Shown: in pieces, positions 1 through 12,294 of the stretch | Numbering within the stretch: position 1 is the first letter of the stretch | Layout of the letters: each line of letters begins with the position of its first letter | NCBI GenBank assembly: GCA_037176705.1 | Contig: CM073885.1 | Location: 218,376,290-218,440,289, forward strand | Length of the DNA stretch: 64,000 nucleotides | Reading direction: 5' to 3' | From: Molossus alvarezi | Lineage: Eukaryota; Chordata; Mammalia; Chiroptera; Molossidae | Notes under the pieces: generated by a model | What the model saw: the letters and a program-made list of their open reading frames with translations, nothing else | Told to the model about the DNA's origin: nothing | Databases searched by the model: none | Position numbers and translations under genes: made by a program

Positions 1-1546
1 GAAATTAGGCAACACCCAATATCACATGGTTAATTTGTGAGAGAACTAAGATTATACTCAGGGCTTTAAATTTTCAAAGTCAATGTTCTTTATGATATAC
101 CCTGCTATTAATATCAGTTTAGTAACCTGGTGTAACAGGTAAACATAATTCCATAATAGTTACAATATCAACTTAAGGTAGTACTTTCACATACAGCACC
201 ACACAGAATCTTGATATACGTAATTGATTTTTGCATAAATGAAATTACAAATTTTAATTTTGCCCATAAAGAAATGTTTTAAAATAAGATGAGGGAAAGC
301 TAGATTTGATTCATTTTAAGTCATGGTCTACCAAAAGATTATCTTCAGCTAAGCTTCCTAAAAGTCTGAAAGTAGTATCATAAGCTAAGGCACCAAACAA
401 ATCAGAAAGACGCATCTACGTGGACCAGCTAAGGTAGGTAGGCTAACTGTACTGGACCTGGAGTATGTACAGCTATTAAAGACAGAAGAAAATGTTACTT
501 TGTATGCTAAATGTTAAAGAGTATAAAACCTGGGGTGAAGAGCCTAGGGAGCAGCCATTCCCCTAGTTAAGCCCCCCACCCCACCCCCCATGCTCAAGTA
601 ACTCAAACTTCGTAAGAAAAATGGGCAACACAGAATCATCAGTCATCAGTTTAGGAAGAAAAAAAAAAGATTTGGGGGCAGCAAAGTTTAAAACTTTTCC
701 TCCCATGCATACTTTCTCAAGAAACTACTGGAGTTGTTCTATTAAACCAAGAAAGAGAAAGAGAGATCCAGGAATCTCAGAACTAATGGTGAGAACAGAA
801 AATACTAGCATGATAAATGTGTGGCAGGCACAGAAAGCAACCAATTCAGACTGCAGAGCTCCATGAGAGCTGTAACCAAGTAAAAGTGGAAATGATAGCC
901 ACCTTCAGTCAGGAAAAAATGTACACTTTTAGATCAAAATGAATCAATGATAGGATACATTAAAAAACTAAGGAAATATAAAGTTATTTTTATAAACATA
1001 ATTATAATTAACTTAAGGAGAAATAAAACCTTATAGAAGAAAGGAAGTATAATCATGGTATGCTGAATCTCAAGGGTGACAAATATTTACATATCCAAAA
1101 ATGTACACATTAAACACTGGCAACCAATAATTGTGTCAAAGCTGTACAGGAAGGATGGGGGAAAGAACGTGTGCACAATGAGTGTGTGTGTGAGGGGATA
1201 ACTGTAATCTACATCTTCATTTTCTATTAACAGGGAGTCCACAGATATCTAAAATTGAGGGAAAATAGCAGAATAAATATGACATATTAAAACATCAGAA
1301 GTAAAAATTTACCTCTAGGGAGTTTGAACAGGGAAAAAGGACAGTGATGTTTTTTCATTACAAACCTTGTTAATCTGACTTTTGAAGTACATAATATTTT
1401 AGTTTTAAAAATTTATTTAAATATAATTTTTTAAAATTAAGATAAACTGAAGAAAAACAAAGTAAAAACTAATCCATTACAATTTCAAAGTTAAGATTAA
1501 AAATTTTATCAAAATTTTTCTTTCAAAATAAAAAGCACAATTCCTG

Positions 1547-1777
1547 TCCAGCTGGTGTGACTCAGTGGTTGAGCGTCAACCCATGCACCAAGAGGTCGCC
1601 GGTTTGATTCCCAGTCAAGACACATGCCCAGTATGTGGGCCCGATCCCCAGTGGGGGGCATGCAGGAGGTGGCCAGTCGATATTCTCTCTCATCAATGTT
1701 TCTCTCTCTCTCCCTCTTCCTTCCTCTTTCTCTAAAATTAATAAAGGAAAAATAAAGTTTTTTAAATAAAATAAAAA
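1547..1777 (+). mobile_element. Ves SINE, short-tail type
   Basis: 'tccagctggtgtgactcagt' to 'ctaaaattaataaaggaaaa'. Perfect 20-bp target duplication 'aataaaaagcacaattcctg' at 1527-1546 and 1778-1797. Confidence 0.96.
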
Positions 1778-2033
1778 AATAAAAAGCACAATTCCTGATA
1801 AAAGCAGTGCAATAAGGAACACAGATTCAGGACAGTAGGTCTTCTTTTGAAATGTACTCTACCAGTAGGCTTAAACTTGCTCAGTTCTATAGCATTCTGC
1901 CTCACAACTGAATTCACTGTATTCTAAAGTCGCATTCTCCATATGGTTTAACTAAAATTAAGTTATGTTCAGTAACTGTCAACTCTCAGGTTTAAGATGG
2001 CTTATCACATATCTGGATTACTCTGTATTGTAT

Positions 2034-2056
2034 ACACACACACACACACACACACA
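2034..2056. repeat. (AC)n dinucleotide microsatellite
   Basis: About 11.5 units, followed by an A-run. Confidence 0.97.
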
Positions 2057-3461
2057 AAAAAAACTTAGTAGTATTTTCTTGCCTTTCTTCTGTTCTAGCC
2101 CAACAAATCTCCAGATGTTCCCAGTGCTAGGTAGAGTATATTTTCATTGAATAGAAAATTCCTTTTCCTTTTACCAATTTCTTTCTAAAGTTTACAAAGT
2201 TCATTTTTGTTTCAGTAGATTCTGTTATTTTACTATTAGAAGAAAATAAATGCCCCAAATTATTTTTACTGAAAAATTATATATAACAAAATATTTCCAA
2301 GCTTGATAATGAATAGGTCAGTTATCTTTAGGATTTTTGGATTTTTAGATCTTCTAGTTTAATTATATATTTTGGATCTGATGAATATAAATGAACAGTG
2401 CTAGCACACCCAAGTGATTGCCTTTTCTTCTCTCTGCAGGCATAATTCTCCTATGACCATTTCCTCCTTTACTCCAGTCTATGAACTCCATTTTTCATAA
2501 CCAAGCTCTTACAATGTTCATGTTCAAACTAAATCTAAAAAGATATTTTGGAAGGGTAGCATTTATATCAAAGGGCATTCTTCAAGGTCACTGTCCTAAC
2601 ACTAAAGAGTATAAAGTTTTAGTCATTAATTTTTTTCATACACCCAGTGACTATTATTAGGTCGTTACTGGGTTGGCTACAAGACAGAATTCAAAAACAG
2701 ACAATTCATATTTCTAAGCCTCAATAAACTTAAAATCTAAGAGAAAAATACCCATAGTAAAAAGAGAAAGCAAAATAACAGCAGCAACAATCAATCTAAA
2801 ATCTGTTAGCATATTTCTGGCTACAGAAATAATAGGCCTACTCCAAAATAAAGGTGCCCAGGGAAAAGGCAAATCAATAAGACTCACACTAGGTCCTGAT
2901 TCTACTAGTCATTTTCCCAGGGTTCTTTCAGAAGCTCTTAAAGAATAGGAAAGTGGCATAGGTATATGCAAACCTGAAAACTATTGTACATCTCCTTCTA
3001 GAGCATGAAAATAATGCTAATACTGAAATGTCTTTCTGCCACAGATAGATTAATATCTCAAGTCACTGAGTACTATGTCTGAGAACTTATAAAGACCATT
3101 TAAAGACACTATAATTTTTTAAAGCAGTAACACTTGTATAACCTATGGGGAATGTGAGGGAGCACATCAATATCTATGCAGATTAAGTAAACAGGCACAG
3201 TAAACTGTCTTCTCCAGTTAATAATGTTAGCTCACTCATGACAAAGATAATTAGAAGAAAACAAGCAGAAAATGACAAGAATATGGACTCATGTCAATAA
3301 GTGGCAAAGAGTAAACCATGGAACATGACAGTATATAGAAACATTCTTTATTACTATGCTAATTTCTAGATGACCAAATCTCAATGTTGAAAGCTGTAAC
3401 ATTGCCTTGATGTATCCATAAAAAATCCTGAACACCTATTTCTTTAAAAAAAAAAAAAAAG

Positions 3462-3572
3462 AAACCTAGACCACAGGTGGTCTCCCACCCAAGTGGTAAC
3501 CAGGATGGACACTGCTTAGCTTTGGAGATAAGACACCTTCAAGATGGTAAGGCCTGACACGCAGGTGCTGGC
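3462..3572 (-). pseudogene. 5S rRNA retropseudogene
   Basis: On the plus strand 'aggtggtctcccacccaagt', 'ggtaaccaggatggacactg' and 'cttagctttggagataagac' are the reverse complement of the 3' two-thirds of 5S rRNA with scattered changes. The 5' third is shortened ('aagatggtaaggcctgacac'). A 14-base T-run follows the 3' end on the minus strand. Direct repeats 'cacctatttctt' flank it at 3434-3445 and 3574-3585. Confidence 0.85.
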
Positions 3573-3707
3573 TCACCTATTTCTTATTTTGGCTTTACAT
3601 TCAAAAGTTTTTCTTTTGTTGTTCACCCTTGAATTTTTTAAAAATGGTAATGATGACATTACACGTGTAACTTGCCTGAGTGAGAAATAAAAGAAACAGA
3701 ACCAAAG
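3572..3707 (-). pseudogene. BMP2K: Duplicated 3' end of BMP2K exon 15 with its donor
   Basis: 3676-3707 copies the last 32 bases of exon 15 (gene strand 'ctttggttctgtttctttta' then 'tttctcactcag'), followed by the same GC donor 'gcaagttaca' and about 95 bp of matching intron. The true copy is 4441-4576. The copy lacks an acceptor of good quality and the DPF codons, so it is probably not an exon by itself. Confidence 0.8.
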
Positions 3708-3733
3708 AACATGGCTGACAGTTACCTTGAATA

Positions 3734-3864
3734 CACAGGGATGAGCAAAAAGGAGCTTCCCAGTTTTGAGTATGTGTAACAGTTAAATAAAACTACTGTA
3801 ATAATCAAAACCTGCATGTCTTTTTCCATACAAACAATTATAAACCTACTTTTGCCCACTCCTG
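3734..3864. mobile_element. Mariner-like MITE
   Basis: Left end 'cacagggatgagcaaaa' and right end 'acctacttttgcccactcctg' are imperfect inverted repeats, with TA at 3732-3733 and 3865-3866. Same family as 59595-59710. Confidence 0.65.
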
Positions 3865-4543
3865 TATTCAACAAAACCTTTACCTTCTATCGAAGCATGA
3901 TTTCTTTCAATATACTTCTCTTTTCAAAGTTTAAACTCATTTTTGCCATTTTAACCACACACAAACACAAATCCATTCATCCCAAAGTGAGATCCTACTC
4001 CATTCTAATATCCTCAACACTGATACCTGGGTAATTACTCTGAAAATATTACTACAAATATTTGTAAATGGTGAATAATAATAAATTCTGGATTGAAATC
4101 AAAGTGACAACGTAAGAATAAAAGAGTAGATATTAACGATTGTAAAAAATACAAAATTAATATTTTTAAAATCCAGGAAAGTGTGAGATTTTTAAGGAAA
4201 AACTAAGCATAAAAATACCTTTTCATGCATTTTTAACATTTAAATGAGAGCTATTTTCAGACATGGACTTTTATCAATAGTATCTAACAACAAAGGTGAA
4301 AAGAAACAGCTGTACTTCTACTTCGTAAATCTGCATTTGTCTGTGTTGGCATAGACAACTGGATAACCCAATGGAAGGAACAACGTGAGGAAGACTAGAA
4401 TGGCTAAAGGTCAAAATAATTTTCTATTTTCTGTAACTAACACCTGATTTCTTACTTTGGCTTTAAAAGGTTTTTTTTCTTCTTCATCTTGTTCTTGTGT
4501 ATATCTCTTTAATGACAGTGATGATGTTACATATGTAACTTGC

Positions 4544-4654
4544 CTGGGTGAGAAATGAAAGGAACAGAACCAAAAGGATCTTCTGGAGGATGGTTATGTG
4601 GTGCAGAAAGTGGGTCTACATTCTTATCTGAGGATGCTCTCTCCTCGAGCCTGT
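4544..4654 (-). CDS. BMP2K: BMP2K exon 15: long-form-specific, DPF motif, GC donor
   Basis: 111 bp. Two bases complete Asn, then RLEERASSDKNVDPLSAPHN and HPPEDPFGSVPFISHP, ending one base into a Gly codon. EDPFG carries a DPF motif, a ligand of the AP-2 alpha-appendage. The acceptor is TTTGCAG. The donor reads CAG|GCAAGT (4543-4538), a GC donor. From memory human protein continues GSPEKK, which fits a phase-1 boundary here. Confidence 0.93.
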
Positions 4655-5140
4655 CTGCAAAAATAAGATGAAACAAAACAAAAAGTAAAATAAAATAAAA
4701 ACAAAACGGTCTTTAAAATATTACATTCAGAGTTCATTTTTATAAATATTAGGGGTAGTCCTGAGTTTAATACATATTTGTTGCTACAAAGGCAAGCTTA
4801 ACAATGTAATCTCAGGGCTAGATTTCACTAGATGCAATTAACCTAATAACTTGGTTTGGTTTATTTAACTACTAGTTGTCTTCAACTTGTAACATACTGG
4901 ACCTACAATTAAACCCAGCTTACTAATCAGACATATTTGGCAGGCTTTCTCCATAAATCCACATGGAAAAAATATTGCAAATGGTCTCTCATTCATTGAA
5001 TAAGTAAATCCTATTTCTCATTAGCAATATAAAGTAATTCACTATCTTTTATTTTATTATTTCACATATTATTTGTAGTTATTAAGCCATTCACGTACAC
5101 AGGTACAAAGATATAGATATCTCTCTACTAAATTAAACAT

Positions 5141-5322
5141 ATGTTTTTTTCTTTATTGATTTTAGAGAGAGACGGAGAGAGAAACATCGATGAGCGAGAA
5201 CATCAGTTGGCCATCTCCTGGGGATTTGGCCTACAACCCAGGCATGTGCCCTGACAGGTAATCAAACCGGCGACCTTTTCATGCACAGGTCGACGTTCAA
5301 CCACTGAGCCATACCAGCCAGG
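5141..5322 (-). mobile_element. Ves SINE, short-tail type
   Basis: Plus strand 'ctttattgattttagagaga' to 'ctgagccataccagccagg'. Target duplication 'ctaaattaaacat' at 5128-5140 and 5323-5335. Confidence 0.93.
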
Positions 5323-6130
5323 CTAAATTAAACATCTTAATGACACATTTTATTTATTCATCCAACAAATATTTCAGCATCTACACTGTTTGGATATAAG
5401 CAATGGGCATGCAACACAAGACGAAAATGCAATAAGCAAGTGAGAAATACATATGCAGTATGTTAAAAACAAATAAACCTATAAAGAAAAAAATGTAGTG
5501 CAGGGTAAAAGGAATTAACAGAGATACTGATTGGATGGTTCTGGAAAGGGTCCTGAGATTCTATACTTCAACAAGCTCCCAGGTGATGAGATAGTACTGG
5601 TCCAGGGAGTACAACATTCTTGAGGAGGCAAAAACCTGGAGTTTACATTATCCTGAATATACTTAATTGCTGCTATGAACAACTAATTATTTAAATATCT
5701 TTATGATAATGGATATAATTACTAGCCATAAAAGCTAACTCTGCAAAATCGACATGAAACTTCAGGTTGTTTAAATTTTTACTTAAAATTTTGTTGAAGC
5801 ACTAATAAATATTTTGTTAAGTAAACACATCTGACAATTGGTTTATGCACAAACAAAACTTCCAAAACTTAAGAGCTACTTTTCAAATCCAATACTGCAA
5901 TGGATAACAATAAAATTTTATTTTAGGTGTTCTTTTCAAGATATTAACTGTACACTTGATTCAGAAAATCAATAACAAATGCTGATTGAACTATGAAGAA
6001 AGGTTTTTTAAAAATATATTGTTGTTTAACACCTATGAAAGAGAAGTTAGTCTCTGTATATTGCATGCTGTGTCCACCACCCAAAATCAATGCAATATAC
6101 AGATCACATATCATAGAAATCTACACTTGA

Positions 6131-6319
6131 GCCCAGCCAGTATGGCTCAGTGGATTGAACATTGTCCCATGGACTGCGAAGTCCCAATCAGATTCCCCCA
6201 GTCAGGGCACATGCCCAGGTTGCACCTCAATCCCCGGGGGAGGTGTGCAGGAGGAAGCTGATCAATGTTTTGCACATCAATGTTTCCATCTCTCTCCCCT
6301 TTCCTCTCTAAAAAAAAAC
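6131..6319 (+). mobile_element. Ves SINE, short-tail type
   Basis: 'gcccagccagtatggctcag' to 'cccctttcctctctaaaaaa'. Target duplication 'ctacacttga' at 6121-6130 and 6320-6329. Confidence 0.92.
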
Positions 6320-7251
6320 CTACACTTGAAACCTACAATTTTATTAACCGATGTCATCTCAATAAATTTAATTTAAAAAAATAGAATATTTTAAAATTTT
6401 TGAACATTAAAAGAAGAGTAGTTTCATAGTATATTTCTGAGAAAATTCGACTGGAGAACTGTAGAATACTTTACATAACCAAGGGTCTTATTTATTGTGG
6501 TGGGAAGCCATTACCAAACCGTAGGAGAAGCCTAAGAATCACTGAATCATAGAGGGTACGAACAGTTACCAATGTTATCAGGCCCTGAGTGCATTTCTAG
6601 AACAACTTTAAAATCATAAACTGTTCTCTACATCGGAGTCCTAGACTCCCCCATCCGTTCCTCATTTACCAAATTCTGGTGCACAGAAGACTGAGGACAA
6701 AGGGAAAAGGGGGTGGAGAAGGACAGATGGAAAGACTGTTTCAGAGTGATAGCCACAGCATATCACTATCCAAGAGCCCTCATTCTTGAAAATCAAGACA
6801 GAGTATACAGGAATTTAGGTCATAATCAGGACCAGACTTCCTTCCTAAACCATCTGCATCAATCATAATTGCCAGAATTCCCATGTAAAAAGTAATTACC
6901 TGGGACCTACAACAGAACTAATGAATCAGAATATCTAGGTAGGGAATTTACATTTTAACATAATCTCCGGGTTTATAAACTACTATACCAATGGTTCCCA
7001 GAATATAAAAATGCAAAGTTACCACTGAGGTCCTTTAAATCCTCACAAACTGGTCGGTGAATTCATGATAAATGTATAAGTAGCACTGTGTAGTTATAAG
7101 AGGACAAACATAATCATGTAGGAGTAAACTAATATTTTTATATAGGGGGTATTCATAATTACAAATATGGAGACACTGTTCAATGCAAAATTTATTTATC
7201 CAATTATTTCAAAACAAGTATCAGGATAAACTCCCTATAAAATGAATCATG

Positions 7252-7537
7252 GACCCTTGCCAGTTTGGCTCAGCAGTTAGAGTGTCAGCCTATGGACTGA
7301 AGGGTCTCGGGTTAGATTCCCAGACAAGGACACATACCTGGGTTGTAGGTTCAATCCCTGGCCCTGGTCAGGGGACATGTGCAGGAGGCAACCAATCGAT
7401 GCATCTCTCTCACATTGATCTCTCTCTCTTTCTCTCACCTCCTCCCTCTGTCCGTCCCTCCCTTCTAATCTCTCTAAAAATCAATGGAACAAATATCCTT
7501 AGATGAGGATTCACTAAATAAATAAATAAAAATAAAT
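7252..7537 (+). mobile_element. Ves SINE, long-tail type
   Basis: 'gacccttgccagtttggctc' to 'tatccttagatgaggattc' plus (AAAT)n tail. 13-bp target duplication 'aaaatgaatcatg' at 7239-7251 and 7538-7550. Confidence 0.94.
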
Positions 7538-8311
7538 AAAATGAATCATGTTCTCATCATTCTACAAAACATAGAATCAATTTTTCCATGGAAGATTTTT
7601 TAAAAGTCATTTAGATTTCCAAAGTTCACATGACAATCTGGGTCCCAGGGCACAAAATACAAAATAAATACACATATTAATATTTTTTTTAAATGATCAA
7701 TTATTTTATATATAAAAATAAAATAGTATGTAAAGTTACTTTTCAAATACATAGTCACCTCTAAAATGCATTTAAGTTCCATGTCAAATAATTGGTTTTT
7801 TTTTTTACATTAGAACAAACTTTTGTTTGACTTGTCCAATATAAGAAACTTACCTCTTCCTGCCTTCCCAAAAGAATTGTATTGGTAAATGAAGGCAGTA
7901 TCTTTTCAAGAATTTTAATTAATACAGATGGCAAAAATACAGGATTTAAAAATCCTAGAATCAAAGTACATTCCATAATATCTAACATCAGAAAAAATTA
8001 GGTACTCTGAAATGTTAATTCAGTAGCTTATATGAATAATGGCTTGAACAGCCAAAAGGTTAATAAATAAGGTTTAAAAGTACAGTCTTCATCTGATACT
8101 TTTGAAACTGTTCTAATATATGTTAAATTTTTTGTTATTCTGCTCTGAAGGAACCCAATAAGTCTGACTTAGCTAAAAATGATTAAAGTTAATGTTTTAC
8201 AACAAACTAATTACATAGACAAATGTTTATATATTTTTTTATTCTGTGGCTTCATGGGAAAAAAAAAACACATTTAGCAGAATCTGCAAAACAGCCAGTC
8301 TTTAGTTTCTT

Positions 8312-8640
8312 TTATTCTTCCTTTTGGTTTTTTTGTTATTAATTTGTTTTTGTTACAGATGTTTCTCATTTTTCCCCCACTGACACCCTCCTCCCCTTCC
8401 TCCCGCCCCGCCCCATCCCCAGCTTTGTTGTCTATGTTCATTGGTCATGCATACATGCATGTAAGTTCTGTGGTTTATCTCTTCTCCCCCCAAAACCCCT
8501 CCTCTGAGGCTTGTCAATCTGTACCCCACCTCTATGTCTCTGGTTTAATTTTGTTCAGCAGTTTGTTTAGTTTATTATATTCCACAAGTAAGTGATATTA
8601 TGTGATATTTGTCTTTCTCTGCTTGGTGTGTAAATACCTG
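8312..8640 (-). mobile_element. 5'-truncated bat L1/HAL1 3' end
   Basis: 'cagatgtttctcatttttcc' and 'ttggtcatgcatacatgcat' parallel 14380-14480 in the HAL1, with the same orientation. It continues into 'ggtttaattttgttcagcag' and 'ccacaagtaagtgatatta'. Confidence 0.7.
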
Positions 8641-9884
8641 TATTCTAATTAGCATTTAATGTATTAAAAATTATGATAATTAGATTACTAAAGTCTACAT
8701 ACTAACTGGATATTTTGGTACAACAGACAATGAAAAATATACTTAAAATTTTTAAATGTCACTGAGACCAGCTTTATTAATAATGCTTAATTTTGATTTA
8801 ATGTTTTGGTCTTAATTAGGAACAGGTAAAAAAAATTCTGAAGTATAAATAATATTGTTACACTTAAAGCAAAAGCAATTAGAATCTGGTTTATTATATA
8901 TGTTAAATCCCTTTGCCAACTGTTTTCTTAAAGATCACTAAAAAACAGTTTTTGTTACAATTACTAATATTTTGGAATTTTAGTATCTCAAAATCTATGT
9001 TAAAATTACCTTCTGGATAATACACATAAGTATTTCCTAGACACCATGTGTTTTTTCTTTTCTCTTTTAATAAATAACCATGTATCATTTTAAAAATGAA
9101 ACCTGAAATAGGAATGCATTATTGTGAACAATCATTACACAGGCAATGGTTATATCTTTAAGGACCACATGTAAAGGTATTCAGTTTCTCACTGGAAAGC
9201 ATCTCATAAACCAAAACTAAATTATTTTAGAAAGAACCTTGAAAACTGGTGATAGACAACTGCCTGAGAGGGAAAAGTGATTTTGATATTTCAAATGCAT
9301 CAGTAATTTGTTTATTCATTTTGAGAAAGTTGTTACCTACAGAGGAACCAACCAATAATGACGAGCAATTAGCTTTCATTACGTTGTTAGTTTTCTACCA
9401 AAACTCTTAAGTCTTTTGCTCACCAGCGTAATTTAAACCTGATCTATCAAACTAGATAAAATTTTAGATACATTACTGCTTGTGAGTGAAAAAGTTGCTA
9501 GGATGACTGAATATTACAGTTAAGTAAAACTTTGGGAGGAACACTTTCTAAATTACATTCTACACATTACTGATTTCTTTATAAACTTTATTAAAGACAT
9601 TTCACCTTTCTTTAACCCACTGACTATCAATTACTAAGAGAAAGACATGTTTCTGTATCTCCTTCCTTGCTGTTACCTGTCTAGTATTCTTGCACTGTGT
9701 TTACTCATAAAGTCCCTTCTAATCTGGTTTTTTAAGTGCCGAGAAACCTGACGGTTTAAATATAAGTTTTAAATGCTGGTTAAAGGGCAATAACCTCGTA
9801 AGTTGGAGCCTAAAGACTTATACAGAGGTGAGAAAGGGCAAGTGGCACTTTACTGAGTGTCCAGACGCTTTAAAGAAATTTCAT

Positions 9885-10092
9885 GCTCAGCTGGTATTGC
9901 TCAGTGGTTGGGCGCCAACCCATGCACCAAGAGGTCGCCAGTTTGATTCCCAGTCAAGGCACATGTCCAGGTTGTGGGCCCGATCCTCAGTGGGGGGCAT
10001 GCAGGAGGCAGCCAATCGATGTTCTCTCTCATCGATGTTTCTACTTCTCCCTCTACCTTCCTCTCTCTCTAAAATCAATAAAGAAAAAAATG
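9885..10092 (+). mobile_element. Ves SINE, short-tail type
   Basis: 'gctcagctggtattgctcag' to 'ctctctctctaaaatcaata'. Imperfect flanking repeat 'ttaaagaaatttcat' / 'ttaaagaaattatttcat'. Confidence 0.92.
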
Positions 10093-10099
10093 TTAAAGA

Positions 10100-10270
10100 A
10101 ATTATTTCATTTAATTTTCTTGAGAACCCTATAAGGTAACACATCATTGTAGTCAGCTCTTAAATGAGGAAATGGGATTACAACCTAGTTAAATGGCACT
10201 GTCAGGAATCAGAATTCCTACTTTCTGATGCTATGTGCTAATCTAGGTGCACCAGCCTATGACAGTGACT
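10100..10270 (-). mobile_element. MIR-like fragment
   Basis: 'tcatttaattttcttgagaa', 'ccctataaggtaacacatca' and 'gaggaaatgggattacaacc' resemble reverse MIR. Confidence 0.5.
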
Positions 10271-10771
10271 TCCGTATTTCAAGGACTATCAGGCAGTTTT
10301 CCAAATGGATGAGTTGCTCCAAGTCTGACTTTCGCAGAAGTTCCTCCTGCACTTTTACCTGGAACTGAACACCTTTCATGACTAACACTGCGATGAAGTC
10401 TGGACTCTCTGTGGCACACATGTGTGTGCACAATTATATATATGAACTGAACACGGTATCTGACCTTGAAGTCTGAAAGCAAAGAGTTGGTTAAGAATTT
10501 CATATGCTAAACCAATTTTTATGAAGTTCTGTATACATGAATATTTTTATGCCATTCTTGTCTACATGAAGTAAATAAAACTTGGGTGTCATTACACAGT
10601 CTAGGAAACAAACTAACACATTTTTATAAGATCAAAATAATGTGAACACTTTACCTATTCCATAAGTTGATTTTTTAAATAAGGAGTTTTTCTACCAAAG
10701 GAGTAGAAGATACTAATTTAGCAAACATTTGGTTACTATCATGGTCAGAACGTATTAAAATAAATAGTTCA

Positions 10772-11017
10772 GCCCTGGCCGGTTTGGCTCAGCGGTTAGA
10801 GTGTCAGCCTGCAGTCCACAGAGACCCGGGTTCTGTTCCCGCTAAGGGCACAGGCACGTACCTCCATTGCGGTTTGTCCCCAGCCCTGGTTGGGTCATGC
10901 AGGAGGCAGCCACTCAATGTGTCCCTTTCACATTGATGTTTCTCTCTCTCTCTCCCTCCCACTCTATCTGAACAAAAAATGGAAAAATGTCCTTGGATGA
11001 GGATTTAAAAAATAAAT
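10772..11017 (+). mobile_element. Ves SINE, long-tail type
   Basis: 'gccctggccggtttggctca' to 'gtccttggatgaggattt'. Perfect 13-bp target duplication 'aaaataaatagtt' at 10757-10769 and 11018-11030. Confidence 0.94.
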
Positions 11018-11784
11018 AAAATAAATAGTTGTTTTTTTCCTATTGCTTTAAAATATAATCCTATCAATTATAATTATCTGGTTATCCTCTGTGTCTCCCT
11101 AACAACCCCCAAAAAGAAATACTTTGTTTCTTTTAAAACTCTGATTTGGGGGTCACTCAACATAAATTGTAGGAAAAATGTCAGAAAAGTTATTAAAAAA
11201 ATGTTAATAAAAAGATGTAAGATTGGTTTTACCAAAGTTAACAAACCTTTATTAAAGGCTCAGAACTCATTTTATATAAGCATTTAATTATCAATTTAAT
11301 TTTTTATAATCATATAATCAATATGTAAAATACAAATTCAGATCCCCAACAATTATCCTTACATTAATTCAAGGCATTTAAAATTTTACATAAAATATAT
11401 ACCAATTTGGAACAAAGCATTTCATCTAATAAATGTTCTCCTAAGGCTAGTTACCTAAAATAAAACAGAATCTAGAACTAGGGACCATTAAGACCTTCTT
11501 TTCACATGCAAAAATGGGTAAATACACTTGAATGTGCAGACACAGGCAAACACGTGTGCTCATACACATTCACATGCGCGTGCGCGCATGCCTCAGAAAT
11601 CTGAAAATTATCTTCATTCTCCAGAAGTAAGCTTTTGCTCCTATTTGGAAACCTCCTCAAAACACTATACAGATCCCTTTTCCAAAAATAAACTCTTCTA
11701 AAATATGTATGGCGAGACTTGACATATATATTAGGTAGTTTAAGAAAAGGCAATGATTCCAAGTAAAAACATTGAGATATCTGA

Positions 11785-12294
11785 TTTAAAGTGGAAAAGA
11801 ATTTATTTAACTTTTGCCATATCAGGACAACAAAGCAGCCCTTTCATGTCATCACTCATTAAAAGGGCATTACAAAACATTAACATAATGTAGTAGCCCA
11901 TGTTTTCTTTCAGGCACTTTCAAAGGGCATCTCAGACCCACAATATCTTCTATTGAGTGTGCAAAAAACAGAGCTGCAAAATGATTATTAGTAAGGCAAT
12001 ATATTAATGTCTCCCTTTTTATTTGAACATTAATTTTCCATGTTTTGGAGATATTCTGAACTTAACATTCAAAGATATGCAATATATTTTAAGCGTAGGA
12101 ATCAGCATATTATCAGCAATCTTGGGTTCAACAGCTACTATCAAGCAATTGATTTCTAATGCACACAACATAGTTTGATAGTATGTGTAAAAGAAGATGG
12201 CCTGATTTTTGCCCTCAAATGCACAAAAAGAATTTTCTATATATCCCCCTTAAAACAGTCTTTGGCCTTGCTGAATAATTATAGAGCTGTTATT
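11785..12294 (-). other. BMP2K: Probable 3' UTR of the short BMP2K transcript
   Basis: Follows the short-form stop and is free of SINEs. It contains two AATAAA signals on the minus strand (12018-12023 and 11802-11807). The second has a T/GT-rich stretch shortly downstream, so cleavage near 11780-11790 is plausible. Confidence 0.5.
11802..11807 (-). promoter_or_regulatory. Candidate polyadenylation signal, short BMP2K transcript
   Basis: AATAAA on the gene strand about 490 nt after the short-form stop, with 'atgttttta' downstream. The alternative AATAAA is at 12018-12023. Confidence 0.45.

Larger units (their letters stand above)
1..4543 (-). other. BMP2K: Intron 15 of BMP2K, 5' portion
   Basis: Starts GCAAGT. 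It contains a duplicated exon-15 end (3572-3707), a mariner-like MITE (3734-3864), a 5S pseudogene (3462-3572), a CA repeat (2034-2056) and a Ves SINE (1547-1777). The large terminal exon of the long form was searched for by its acidic/Ser-rich wording and not found. 1-1525, 2060-3430 and 3870-4440 are otherwise empty. Confidence 0.85.

Noticed and set aside
7249..7506. ORFs of 60-100 codons with repeated phrases such as SLSLSLP and VSLSLS at many positions
   Set aside because: All sit in the CT-rich bodies of Ves SINEs (for example 7249, 9828, 25202, 42189, 59958, 60270) and are repeat artefacts.
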